Notes under the pieces: generated by a model
What the model saw: the letters and a program-made list of their open reading frames with translations, nothing else
Databases searched by the model: none
Told to the model about the DNA's origin: nothing
DNA from: Cristatella mucedo
Taxonomy: Eukaryota > Bryozoa > Phylactolaemata > Cristatellidae
DNA: 64,000 bases
Reading direction: 5' to 3'
Assembly: GCA_009760855.2 (NCBI GenBank)
Contig: WPIO01000005.1
Coordinates: 11,501,001-11,565,000 of the forward strand
Translations under genes and position numbers: made by a program
Part shown: positions 24,650-36,409 of the stretch, in pieces
Layout: every line of letters starts with the position of its first letter
How positions within the stretch are numbered: the first letter of the stretch is position 1

Positions 24650-25215
24650 GGGGCTAGGGAGCCGATGAGGTCCAAGCTTTGAGAGGGTGCGAACTGAAGG
24701 CATAGTCTCCTAAGGATTCGAAGTACGTATGAAGTATAGCTAAATGATTTGATTCTGAAAGCGGATATTTCTATGTCTAGCTTGGTAGGAGAGCAGTTCT
24801 GATAGGTAGGCTAGAGCTAGATAATGAAGGGACCTGAAAATGAGTGACAGAAACTTAAAGTCGACAAGCTGCTTGATTGGGAGCCAACGTATGCTTACGA
24901 GAAGTGGTGTGATGTGCCAACTAAGACGCGCACGACAGACTAGCCTAACTGCAGTGCTGTGCACCTGTAGAGTTGTGCACCTGCAGAGTTGTGCACCTGG
25001 CTGCAGAGCAAGCGTATGACTGCACAGGCCAGTAGACAAGCAAGCAGTGAGCTGCAGAATTCGAGGCGGAATGGCAAAAATGCATGGACCAATTTGGATA
25101 CGGTGCCTCTGTCTACGCAGGCCTTACTAATTGAGCAATATTACATAACTGACATTGGCCGGCCGGACTTCGGAGCTAATGCGGTTATCTAGTGAAAGGT
25201 CACTGGAACAGGAAA
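24650..25215 (-). mobile_element. LINE-A RT C-terminal part, in intron 2
   Basis: The minus strand gives SWHITPLLVSIRWLPIKQLV and SLIFRSLHYLALAYLSELLS. Unusually, GTTGTGCACCTGCAGA-like units of about 18 bp are repeated three times at 24957-25000. No 3' UTR is attached. A separate tail-like piece lies at 25225-25300. Confidence 0.75.
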
Positions 25216-25224
25216 TTCTGATTC

Positions 25225-25300
25225 AAAATAATAATGATAGCTCATTTGTATAACCCACTCAGAGAACTGAATATTTTTCTGAGGACTTTATATATACTGT
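25225..25300 (-). mobile_element. LINE-A or SINE-1 tail fragment
   Basis: AATAATAATGATAGCTCATT, then TGTATAACCCACTCAGAGAA and CTGAGGACTTTATAT follow the tail stem-loop plan. It is too short to tell LINE-A from SINE-1. Confidence 0.45.
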
Positions 25301-26382
25301 TTAAAAGTGAATTCGGCATACCTGCCGCTGCTGATTGTCCAAGCCGCCTTTTTCAAAAATTGTCTGCGGGGAATGCACGAACGGTCAAGAAAGGCCAGGA
25401 AATAAGCACAAACAGTAGCTCAAATTTCCTCAAAAACGACAGTCATGGTCTTTTTACCGTTATTTACAAGAGGGCTAAAAGTTGCAGCCACCCTAAATAC
25501 CTTTATCCTCCTTCACGTGGCCAACCTCAAGCATCAGTGTAAGAAAAACGTTTGAAATTCTTGAACAGTATCACCTACAGGTACGCAATTATAAACGCAT
25601 TGAATCCTATAAGCCTAATCCATATGTGTGAGGATCTTATGGGTACAGGAGTTATTAAGGTTCATTCGCTCTTGTAGTGCCAGCAAAAGCTCACAAAACC
25701 AATGGCACATGTTCTGGTGTCGAACGTGAGCCACCTCGATGGCAGAGCGATTAGTGCCGCAGTTTTCGGCCACTAAGGTATCATCTTACGGAGCCTGGAA
25801 ACTGTTCCACGAATTCCGTCACCAAAACAAAATTGGTGCAAGGCGTTCTCGCCGAAAATGAAGCCGGGCCAATTAATTTGTAGCATCTCTCAAAGGAGTT
25901 TTGGTAGAGACCATGCAAAAAATTCTCTGCCTTAAATCCTATTCACGCACCTGGCTTAGAAAATTTTGGGCTGTTTTTGAAAATCGGCACTAATTCATGG
26001 ACTAGCAGTCGTTCAATAAAACCCTATTGCAAATTACCCACGGGATTAATATACGTATAAAGTTACGTACTCTCGGGAACATAGCCGGGCGGAGATGTTG
26101 GGTGAAAGCCTAATTTCAACCAAAATCGAAGGAAAGTGCACAATTTTGTAATGCTAATTGAGTGCTGTCCTCCCAAGCCCACTGGAGACTATACACTTGC
26201 AGCGCAGTCCTTACAATTCTGCGAAGGGGAAGACTCTTTGGCAAAACATCCAAGCCCAGCTTTTATTCGCGCCTTATTTCCCAGACTTAAATAAAAGAGA
26301 TTGCCGTTGAATTTTCTCGCCCAATAACTTACAAAATTGATAGATGGACCATTAACCGTAAATATCTAACATTCCTTGCTCA
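25301..26382. other. Intron 2 spacer, nothing recognised
   Basis: No repeat, exon or RNA gene is evident. An open frame at 25234-25542 partly overlaps the tail fragment and has no known motif. Confidence 0.4.
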
Positions 26383-26705
26383 TAATAAGAATAATAATAA
26401 TAATAATACCTGTGTATAGCATCCTCGGAGAACTGAATCTCTTTCTAGGCACTTTATAGATGATTTAAAGAAAGAATGCATGACCAAATAATCTGTAGCA
26501 ACATTTGCAATGTCATCAAGCATACCATGGTTAGGCGGGTATAAACAGGATCAACATACACAGTATATATGGTTAGAAGCAGCAGGCACAGTGTCAGCAC
26601 GCACAAGTTCAATTTTGAGGCGTTAAGATTTTCAATTTATGAGTCACATTCGGTTCGCCTATAACAAGCAAGTTAGTTTTATCATCATTAAATTTGAGGA
26701 TTTGA
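26383..26705 (-). mobile_element. LINE-A copy with a large internal deletion
   Basis: In plus orientation a (AATAAT)n tail and normal 3' UTR run to GTCAGCACGCACAAG (about 26615). The sequence then jumps to the RT segment whose minus-strand reading is LKFNDDKTNLLVIGEPN. More than 500 bp of RT between these parts is missing. Confidence 0.75.
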
Positions 26706-27622
26706 TATCGCACTACTCATAAGCCCAGACTTATCATGGCTATTGCACAGCCAGTTTTCAGTACAAGGTCCCTGTCAAGTTCAAAGCTCATGCTCGCTGG
26801 GCATTGCGGGAGCGTGCCTGTGGCAGAACTGTTTGGTAGGCTGCGGCCAGTAACTACAGTTTATTTAAAAAAATGTTCATGCCACGGAATTTATGGCCAT
26901 TTCCCCAAGCTTCTTGAGCAGTGAATAACTATCAAGTCCTTGCATTGTCTTTACTCAGCTCTTTAGCAAGCACAATTTTCTTCCTAAAAATCATTAAGAA
27001 GTGAAAACATAAATAAAGTACTACCAATCGTGTCTTAGGGTAATCTACCTTTATGCATACTCTCTATGTAGTCATTAAAATTTTCTGACAGAGGGCCAAC
27101 AAACAGATCAAAATTAAATACGAAAACCAAGTCGAAACATAGCAAGCAGATGAGGGAAAGTTATCTGTTGGATAATTGTATTTTTATAGTAACTCTTTCT
27201 TTAAACAAGTCAGCATCTAAAAGATCGTTGAGGAATACTTCGCCTGACCAGACCGTTCCTTTTTTGTCACGGTGATCATAGCTGCGAAGCAAATTCATTG
27301 ATCAGTACTTCAAAAACCACCCGTTATCTTATGATCTTATTCTCCTAGCCATCACTCTGTAAAATTGTTATTACCGTCTGGTGCCCAAAATTTTGGTCAT
27401 TTTCTTCGGGTGATATAAGTGGTTATTGTCACTCTCATATACAGATGGTGATAGAGGATTATAGCAAGCTCTCGATCAGCAAATTGCATTTCCGCATGTT
27501 TTACTTGTATGAAGTCTTATATTGCCGCTTAACCATGCCATTTGTTAATTTACATCTAGAAAACAGAGCAGCTGATAAGTAGTCCACGAACGCTGTTAAC
27601 TCTTGCTACCATTGTACCGCAG
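26706..27622. other. End of intron 2, nothing recognised
   Basis: AT-rich intron. It ends in the acceptor CATTGTACCGCAG of exon 3. Confidence 0.5.
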
Positions 27623-27814
27623 GTTATGTTGGCTTATACTGCAATATTGACTTAAACGAATGCGAACAGTTGGACTTCAGCGGCAACGGCAACAAGGCTT
27701 TTTGCAAAGTACAGCCCAGCGTATTCTGGTGCAGCGGTGCTTGCAGGAATGGTGGCCAGTGCGTTAACACCCCTGGAAGCTATTATTGCATGTGCAATGG
27801 CACCGGATACGCAG
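27623..27814 (+). CDS. Exon 3: end of EGF 1 and most of calcium-binding EGF 2
   Basis: 192 bases, phase 1 to phase 1. It reads GYVGLYC (cysteine 6 of EGF 1), NIDLNEC (calcium-binding consensus D-x-N-E-C), a long first loop with two extra cysteines, then CRNGGQCVNTPGSYYCMC and GTGYAG. The NTPGSYYC segment is the classic hydroxylation-and-turn motif of cbEGF modules. The donor is GTACGG. The next exon gives cysteine 6. Extra cysteines in loop 1 are unusual and may form an additional disulfide. Confidence 0.85.
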
Positions 27815-28309
27815 GTACGGAAACTGGGCCAGATGCCGAGCTTCATGTAATCGTTAACAAAATACGATCGAATCGTCAGCCTTTCTTATCAGGGTCGTTT
27901 AGTAGCTTCAGTCAGAGAAGCCTCGAGGTTCATTTAAATATGAAGCAGACAAATTTTGTAGAAGCTCTCCCTCTTATAAGTGCTAGAAATTCTTTTTTCG
28001 TGCTCTCTTCCAAGTTCCAGCGACCACCGTTTCATTTTACTCATCGCCTACTTTGGTTTGGGCAGATAATGCAGGGTACAATTATTAGGCGCCATAATAG
28101 GCTTCCTCACTTAAGTCATTTTTTGATGTAACGTGCATTTAATTCTCAAGCTCCGTTGTTTTAATTGCTGATTACTATAAATAAAACATATGAATATTGG
28201 TGGTGAAACTCTCTTAAGACTTGACACTGTCATTCCGTCAAATAAATAACTGAAAATTGTTTTTATCTTCTATTAGGAATATAAACTCCTCATGTTTTTC
28301 TATAATTCG
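27815..28309. other. Start of intron 3, nothing recognised
   Basis: An open frame runs through the exon 3 donor to 28131 but loses EGF character at once, so it is intron read-through. AT-rich thereafter. Confidence 0.5.
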
Positions 28310-29415
28310 ATGTAATTTAATGTAATGTATCTCTATCTGTAACTCCACAAAGCCATTCAGACTATGTGAGTGTTACGCAGGAGATGTTTGTATAGCGCAC
28401 TCACAGCCTGAGCGGCTATCGGTACGCATTCGGAAGCCAACAGACTTCATCGCACGCAACAAAAAGAAAGTGGCAAACATAGCAGAGTCAGGAGAGCAGT
28501 TGAAGCAGTAAGTAACATGGGAGTAAACAAGTAGCAGCTGAGGACCGCTGAAAAGGATGAGCCATAGTCGGCAGCAGGAGAGTAGTTGTCGTTGCATAAG
28601 AATTGTGGAAGCGAGTTTAGTAGTTTAGGACCTGAAGAGCTAAAGCTTCTGTCACCAACGGTCTTTAAGCGGAGGAAGGGAACGGCTGATTTATTGTTCA
28701 TAGAGGAACTGAGGGCACGTGGAAGCTGAAACTGGTGCAGCATTTCAGCTGGGTATGGAGGAGCCAAGCCGTGGCGGGCCTTGTGGGTCAGCGTAATAAC
28801 TTAACTCTGTATCCGTCGATCAACCATCCTAACTCTTTTAGCAAAGGAGACACGTGGTTAAACCTCTGGGACTTGAAAACTAGTCTTGCAGCCATATTCA
28901 TAGTCAGCTGCAATAGCCTATTGGCTATCTTTGGTAGCCCAACCAAAAGGGAATTACATTAATCTAGCCGAGGAAGAACTTATGAGCTAGTTCAATTTGT
29001 TGCAAGCCACCGTGGAAGACAGTTCCTTAGATAGGGATCGGACGTGATGATTCGCTGTAGAAGCAGTCTTCTGAATGAAGCACAATGGAGGACTAAGATG
29101 AGGCTTTCAAGAAGTGTGGCATTTCATATGCAATGGACGGATGGAAGATGACACAGTCTATGACGAGAGTGACGACGACAATGAGGATAAGAGAGTTTCC
29201 ACCGTTTCAAACCTGCCATATGAACAAGGAAGATGGAGAGGGGGCTTTTAAAATTTAGGCAGCTGTCGAAAACGCCACCTAAATTTCGAGCGCGTGATGA
29301 TGGTCGCACAACAGCATCACTTATTAGACGAGTAAAGCCTTTTAATCCAGCCACACGCTTAGCGTGTGATATGAGCAGAAGTTTGGTTTTATCGTCATTT
29401 AGTTTCAAGAAGTTT
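28310..29415 (-). mobile_element. LINE-B 3' half with a 160-bp foreign insert
   Basis: In plus orientation the tail (ATGTAATTTAATGTAATG) is followed by the 3' UTR and, on minus, MNNKSAVPFLRLKTVGDRSF up to LKLNDDKTKLLLISHAKR. At about 29078-29240 the family match is broken by unrelated sequence and resumes at GGCAGCTGTCGAAAACG. LINE-A follows at 29468. Confidence 0.85.
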
Positions 29416-29467
29416 TCCTACATCGAGGATCAAATGTCGGCAAGGCAAGCATTCGGTTTATTAGTTA

Positions 29468-30670
29468 GCTGGTTAGTGGCAGTGTGCACAGTGTCAGCAC
29501 GCATATGTGCACAAAGGACAAATCACAAAGGCCCACTAAACTCTGGAATAAATAGGTACGGTTTTAGCTTCTTTTTAAATGTCTATAAAGTCAGGAGATG
29601 TCGTGACGCCAGTCAGACGTGAGTTCCAGGCTTTGAGAACATACGAACTGAAGGTACGATTTCTAAAGGATTTGAGCTGTGAAAGTTGTGTAGCTAAACG
29701 GTTAGGTTCAGAAATGGGGGTGGTACGGGAGTAGTTCAAATAGGTAGATTGTAGCCAGCGGATGAAGGGACCTAAAAACGAGTGATAAAACCTTGCAGTG
29801 CCTGATTGGAAACCAGTGCAGGTTGACAAGGAGTGGAAGTGGTGTGATGTGGTAACTGCGAGGCTCACGACCGACAAGCCTGGCTGCAGAGTTGTGTACT
29901 AACTGTAAGTGCCTTGTGGTTCGATTGCATGGGGGCTGGTACCGCTTCTTTCCTTAACAGCTGGTGGGATCATCCCCGAGAGGGGCCTGTGCACAGCTGC
30001 GGTCAGCTTCTAATGAGGTGCTGACACAGGCCGATAACCTGCTGGTGAACAGATGGTGGATTCACCATCGGGGTCGGCCAAGGGACAGCCGGGGTCGAGG
30101 AAGAGTAGTCAAGTGAGAGTAGGGGCCGGAGAGAGCCGTTCCCTCTTCGGCTCTGTGCGCCGTAATAAACTGTCGGTGTTGGGCATCGGCTGGCTCTCTG
30201 CTGTGGGAACAGACTACATGCCTGATTTCACAAGCCGGTAGACAAGCAAGCAGTGAGTTACAGAAGTCAAGACGGGATATCTCAAATGCATGGACCAATT
30301 TAGGGTAGTATCCCTGTCAAAAATAGCCCGAATTTCAGCATTTTTATGTAGCTGAAAGTGGGCAGACTTGACAGTGGAGCTGATGTGGTCGTCTAATAAA
30401 ATGTCACTTCAGAACATGACACCTACGTTTCGTGCCGATTCAGCAGGAGATATGCTGCCAGAGCTGATTTTGAGTGTTAAATTTTCCAATTTCCATGTCA
30501 CAATTGGTTCGCCCATAACTAGTAAGTTCGTTGTTTTCGTCATTTAATTTGAGAAAGCTTGCTGCCATCCATCTGTGGATATGAGCAATACTTGCAGCAG
30601 GGAATTGAGAGAGTTTTTTGAGCTGGACGGCTGGGATGGATCAAAGCAAAGGTACTACTGCGTGTCATCT
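29468..30670 (-). mobile_element. LINE-A RT part, interrupted by an LTR-like repeat
   Basis: Its 3' UTR piece (GGCAGTGTGCACAGTGTCAG) and RT C-terminus run to 29929. The 29930-30211 insert follows. RT resumes with EISRLDFCNSLLA on minus and continues upstream to about the degraded TQ-YLCFDPSQPS region at 30620-30670. Frames are broken throughout. Confidence 0.8.
29930..30211 (+). mobile_element. LTR-like dispersed repeat (R3), copy 1
   Basis: About 282 bp beginning TGGGGGCTGGTACCGC and ending GTGGGAACA. It matches the reverse complement of 50282-50570 (shared GTGCACAGCTGCGGTCAGC, CTGGTGAACAGATGGTG, CATTCTCACC-like palindrome, CGGCTCTGTGCGCC). AATAAA at about 30164 is followed by GT-rich sequence, as at an LTR R-U5 border. 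TG...CA ends and a poly(A) signal suggest a solo LTR; the target duplication is not clear. Confidence 0.55.
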
Positions 30671-32984
30671 GAAGACACCCGATCCGATTCACTCTAAAGA
30701 CTGGGTAGCTTCAATGAAGAAGAAATTGATGAAGAATTCTCCATACTGTTGAAGGTAGCGACGAACGGATATACAAACAGCAATTCGTTAGAGTTAGAAA
30801 AACATGAGCCTCACAAAAGGTTTGAGCATGCGAAGTGCTAGATTGCTGCCATTAATTAAACAAATCGCGAAGGAAGCCTTTTTTTCCGTTAAGTTCAATG
30901 TGCAAAGCAAAGCATTGAGATTCCTGCTTCAAAAGATAAGAGTTTAATGCTAACTGTTACTGTATACTTTTGTTGAGAAAAACCCGATACCATAGGAATA
31001 GGTAATAATAATACTATGAACCTCAATGTTTTCTTCGGGTAGTAATTGTAATTTACTAATTGCTCATATCGTAAAAGGGTAGAAAATTTGCATTTTTCCC
31101 TAAAAAAATTTATTTTATAAAGAGGACAGTGATTAACTTGAAATGTATCTATTTATAACGAGAGAACTGATGCATTCGTGTACTTAGGTTCACATTTAGT
31201 CAGAAAGAACAGCAAGTGAATCAAAATTAAAACACGTTTAATCTGATTTAATTAAAAATTACCGTTCAAAATGGTTCTAAAATGAGCTTATAATGGTTCA
31301 GGAATACGGCAAATCATTTCTCGAAGAAGCCCCCAAGCATAGTCTCTTAGCATGTTTTTGTTATACTGTCATTGGTAACGATGTTTAAAGCCACGTACAT
31401 CCTGGCGAAAGCTCTCGCTTTTCTTTGCTATGCTTCGATTTTTCCTCTGATTGAGCACCAACTCAATCTCGTGAATTTGTCAAGATGTGCATTCCGGATG
31501 TAGGCTTTGTGGAACATATAGCATCCCATTTTTGCATACTACTTTAGGAGAGTCTGAATCAGATGTTCATATTTCTCATCCTAACGATTGCTCAGAAAGC
31601 TGTGAACCACTGCAACGAAACTAGTCCAAGCCGCTTTCACAGTCCTGCTCAGCTTCTTTGCGAGTTCTTTGCACTCTGTGATCTTCTATATCTGTGCATG
31701 ACCTTGTCTCCTCGAGTGGGTCTATAAAATTAGAGCCTGGATCTGCATTTACTTTCTTCGCTGTCTGACTTGCTGCTCTCTGCTGGAGGAGGCGGGTCCC
31801 TCTCCGGAGGAGTGGCAGCCGCAGGGAGCTCAGGCGGTCTGATACAGCGGTGAGGGATTAGGAAACTGTGCATAGATGATGGGAGGCACACTCTTTCTAG
31901 TTCAATTTTTGCACTGGTCTACCACGCTCGAGTAAAAGCTGATTATTTGTTGTACGGTTCGTACCAAATTCTTGACGAAGTAAATTGTATGGCTCCCTTT
32001 TCTCCCGTATCAGCCAGTAAAAATATAAAAATATTAAGTCTAACTCTTTATGCATCTTCTCTGCTTGCATAATCTCTTAATGTGCATGTAAACTAGTCAA
32101 ACCGACCATTTTACCCGGGTGTAATGCATAACCCGCCCCCTGACGCATGTAAGCATAACCGTTTGAACTTATGCTCAGATGGAGGCTTTGCTCTTTCGTT
32201 AACGACGAAGCAAAACGGAATCTTTCCCCGCAATGATACTTAGCATGCATTACTCGTATGCTTTATCAAATTTATTCGCGCTGATAGTGTCTTTCCTATA
32301 TTCGTTGATGGTTTCTGAGAACTCTGTGCACGGAAGCCCGGCTGTGTGTCACGACTAGACTTCGTCGCCATAACAAGCTATCCATATCTCCCTGTTCCCA
32401 GGCTTGCGCCTACCCAAACTAACGGGTTTCCATGTTTACCCCTCCACTGGCTCTTCACCGGATATCTTCCGTCTTGTATTCTTAGCTGCTAAAATGAATA
32501 TTAAAAAATGTTCTATAGTGAATCTGTAGCTATTTTTGTTGCTCCGAAGTCTGCTTAGACGGAGCAAAGCTGGGTGCAGACGCAGTGGTACCCTCCTCCA
32601 GTGTCAAATCGATGTTCTCAGTAAAGTGATTGATGCTTATGCACAAAGAAATTATACGTGCACATAAAATGCATAAAAATATGAGTAAAGACTGAAATTG
32701 TGCATATTTATCATAATTATCATTGGCTTTTTTCAATTCAAGAGTCATTTCAGGTCAGATGCAATACTCCTCCCAGACTCACTCTAACAATGCTGAACGA
32801 TGAACGATGCTGAAAGGCCAAACTATCTCCGATTATGACTGCTAAAGATTCCTAAGCCAGGCAGCAGTCACGCGGCATATTTCCGGCATTAAACCTAATC
32901 AGCACATTTCCTATCTATGTCGGTCGGGATGGATGGAGGGAGTCATAAATACTACTACAGTCAAACCTTCAGATAATCATAAAC
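30671..32984. other. Intron 3 spacer with one promoter-like block
   Basis: Mostly AT-rich. At 31722-31729 there is a CTATAAAAT box, then a GC-rich, CT-rich tract and a GTGAGG donor-like site at 31850 (see findings). No ATG lies between them. No other feature is seen. Confidence 0.4.
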
Positions 32985-33700
32985 ATTATAATAATAATAA
33001 TAACAATGCATTGGTATAGCGTCCTCCGCGAACTCGATCTCTTTCAAGGCACTTTACTTGTGCTGTAAAGGAAGAAGGATCAAATGGTTATTAATAGCAA
33101 ACACAATGTCAACAAGCATAACACGGTTAGAGGTGACATGCACAGGGTCAGCATGCAAATATATTAGTTAGTGTCAGCATGCATAAGCACACAAAAGACG
33201 AGTTGCATGGACATACTAAATGCTGTGATAAATAGGTGCGTGTCTAGCGTCTTTTAAAAATGTCATCGAGTCAGGAATGTCGTGACGTCAGTCGGGACTG
33301 AGTTCTAGACTTTGGAAGCACAGAAACTTAAGTCTTGGTCTCCAAAAGATTTGAAGTTGAGTTGGACAAGCGGGTGGTACGATGCTTAGCCAGGTGGGCG
33401 AGTAGTTCCGATAGGTAGGCTGGATCCAGAGAATTAATGGACCTAAATGTGAGTGACAGAATCTTGAAGTCGGTGTGCTTCTTGATTGGGAGCCTGTACA
33501 GGTCAGCTAGAAGCGATGTGGTGTGGCAACTGCGATGCTCACTCACCACTTGACAAGCCTAGCTGAAGCGTTTTGAATCAGCTGTAAGTGCTTGAGTGAA
33601 TCTACAGTAGACCATCAAGCGGTGTGCTGCATTAATCGAGACGGGATGTCACAAAACCATGGGCCAATTTGGATTAGTAACTATATGGAGCAATAGGCTT
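32985..33700 (-). mobile_element. LINE-A 3' part
   Basis: In plus orientation (AATAAT)n and the tail stem are followed by the 3' UTR (ACACGGTTAGAGGTGACATG). RT C-terminus follows on minus (RSINSLDPAYLSELLAHLAK, RSCHTTSLLADLYRLPIKKH). Truncated upstream. Confidence 0.8.
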
Positions 33701-34119
33701 GCCACTTTTATTAGGTTGATCTTCTCATCAGCTACTAAAACGACTCTGCTGTGAAGGCTCAGGCAGTTGGAGATCATTAATACTCCAATCAACTGATGTC
33801 TGTATATCCAAGGAATGAGGGCAGAAAATTGTTACTCCGAGCAGAATAGGGTCTCCACTGATTCCCACACGAATATATTTCTAGCTTCTGCCAGTAGGGG
33901 CTATTGCAAGAACTCGGCTGCGTGAGGCTTTCGCGGTTATCGTGGCATGCGTTATGAGTTCCTTGTCGATTGGCCTACCCTAGTATCGCCGTCTAAAATG
34001 TTGATGACTGCTCACTATAAAGACTCTGTGGGTAGGATATTCGCAGGATGATAGGAATAATGATGATAATAAGACATTTATAAAGCCGCGCCACTTAGTC
34101 TCACACACGATATAATGTC
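33701..34119. other. Intron 3 spacer, nothing recognised
   Basis: No repeat or exon is evident. Confidence 0.4.
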
Positions 34120-34840
34120 AGACTTTTATGAACTATGAACTTGACATCCTAAGCAAACTAAATTTTCTTCAAGACGCTTTGCGTATGTTAAAAAGAAGCG
34201 TGTCAATTAGTTAGGGAAAGTATGCATATTATCAGTACGCATAGGCGCACAAAAGACAAGTCTCCTGGATAGTAAAAGTTTTGTGATTGATAGGCAGTTA
34301 TACAGCTTCTTTTTTAAATTAGCCAATTCAAAGTATTTCGAAAGATCAGTAGGTTTTGACTTACAGGCTTTTGGAGCACAATAATTCAAAGTGCAGTCTC
34401 CAGAGGTTTTATTTTGCTAAGAGGCACGGCTAAATTACTATCGCCGAGCTGGTTTGGTCCAGCGGTTAGGGGCTCGCCGACCAAGGTCTGGCTGAGGTCG
34501 TTGGCTCGAGCCCCGAGGCATATGTGAAGCGTCTGAATTGAGATTAAGTTCTCTTGGAGCACTATACAAATGAATTATATTTTTATATATTTGAACGAGG
34601 AGAGTGAGCGGTAGGATGAGAATACTGATGAGGAAGCCTTTCTGATAGGTAGGCCAAAGCGAGAGAATGGAGAGATTTGAATTTAGTGACAGAACCTTGA
34701 GAGCTCGATGTGGAGCTTGATGGTAACCAGTGTATTTTGGTGAGAAGCGGTGTAATCAGACAGTGGCAACTTTCACTACAGACAAGCACAGCTGTCGCAT
34801 TTTGCACCAGCTGTAGGCGTCCGATTTCCCGGATCTTGGG
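34120..34840 (-). mobile_element. LINE-A, strongly decayed, split by SINE-1
   Basis: The left part keeps scattered 3' UTR and RT C-terminal landmarks (GTACGCATAGGCGCAC, GGCTTTTGGAGCACAATAAT). After SINE-1 at 34441-34590 the RT resumes (minus: HCLITPLLTKIHWLPSS, SLHSLALAYLSERLPHQ). One of the oldest-looking copies. Confidence 0.65.
34441..34590 (+). mobile_element. SINE-1 nested in LINE-A
   Basis: The A-box region is TGGTTTGGTCCAGCGGTTAG and the B box GGCTCGAGCCCC. The tail is GAAGCGTCTGAATTGAGATT, loop, TCTCTTGGAGCACTATACAA, ending in AT-rich sequence. It splits an older LINE-A RT and is therefore younger. Confidence 0.82.
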
Positions 34841-35359
34841 ATTTTTCATTACTAAGCTACACTGGTGTCCTGTCTGTGCTTCTTCAATGCGTGATGGTCA
34901 CTGCTAGCATGCAGGTACATCGTTACGGTATCGTTACGGCTCTATTAGCTTATACAAAGTCTATATGGCATCCACGTGTACCCTGGTTTTGGAGTAAATT
35001 CTATCATTATTCTCTCTGCTGCCATCTTGACAATTTTTGCGTACCGCCATGGCTTAGCTTCTTGCAATCAGAGGCCTGAATGCATAAATATCATCGTTAT
35101 TCCTTCGCAAAACTAAGTGTTTCGATAGAATAAACGTACCTATTACTAAAGTTTTCAAAGACCAATGACACACCGCTGAACGCTCTTATCCAGCAAAGTG
35201 ACAAGAGGAGATGCCTTTAATGAAAGCATTGGCAGCTATATTTTTTCGATGCGAGACTGGATAAATGTTCTATCTCCATTTTTGCAGAAAATACACTGCC
35301 TCACCAGCAAAGTCTTTTAGCGATTTGGCAATAGTAGAATTAACAGAAGAGAGGAATAG

Positions 35360-36150
35360 TCGTACCAGTAAATCTCCAGTTGAATCTGCACGAAATAAAA
35401 GTGTCATGTTCCAAAGCGACCTTTTGTTAGACGACCACATCAGCTCCACAATCAGGTCTGCCTACTTTAAGCTACATAACATCGCTAAAATTCGGGCTTG
35501 TTTAGGCATGGATACCACATTTAAGTTTTTCAATGTATTTATATATGTAATGCAGCTAGGCTTGTCTGTTGTGAGCGTCGCAGTTGCCACATTACGCCAG
35601 TTCTCGCCGACCTGCACAGGCTACCAGTCAAGTAACGGATCGACTTTGAGGTTTTGCCCCTCACTTTTAGGTCTTTTCATTCTTTAGCTCCAGCCTACCT
35701 ATCAGATCTACTCCCCCACCAGGCTAAGCATTATGCCATCCGCTTTTTGGAGTCTAACTGTTTGCCCATACGTCTTACAAATCTTAAATCCTTCGGAGAC
35801 CGTGCCTTAGTTCGTATCCTCTCAAAGCCTGGAATTACTCCCGACTTGCTTCACGACATCCCCTGACTTGATCACATTTTAAAAGGAATTAAAAACGCAC
35901 CTATTTATGTCAGCATTTAGTGGGTCCCTGTGATTCGTCCTTTCTGTTCTTATGCATGCTGACAATGTGCATGCTGCCACTAACCACACTTGCATGCCGA
36001 CCCTGCTCTCGTCACTCCTAACCATGTTATGCATATAGTTTATCAAGCACGATACCACTCACCACTCGATCGTGTTTCCTTTGTAGCAAATGTAAAGCAC
36101 CTAGAGAGAGATTGAATTCTCTTAAAAATCTTATAGAATGTAGCACCAAA
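35360..36150 (+). mobile_element. LINE-A 3' end
   Basis: The plus strand reads SPVESARNKSVMFQSDLLLD, SAYFKLHNIAKIRACLGMDT and FRSFHSLAPAYLSDLLPHQA, then the 3' UTR and a mutated tail (AAAGCACCTAGAGAGAG...). It directly precedes exon 4 by 260 bp. Confidence 0.85.
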
Positions 36151-36409
36151 TTAAAGATACTAAACTCAGTCTTCCAATAAATCCTTAAATTGTTAGCATT
36201 ATACTTAATATATCAGTAAGATGCACGCGGCATGCGCTCACCTTAATTAGTATCTACATAAAACTAGTCTCTAATACATCTCACAATGATATGAATTTAG
36301 CTTATAGCAAGGGCAGTGATTTATTTTGGGCTTACACCTAAATTTTAGAGTTTTAGTTACTAATCGCTAATTAGTAGCTTCGTGGATCGCTCGATGCTTG
36401 CTGCCGTAG

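Noticed and set aside
27815-28131. Continuation of exon 3 past its donor
   Set aside because: The frame stays open but Cys spacing disappears at once. Joining to exon 4 at 36410 completes the EGF with PNC.
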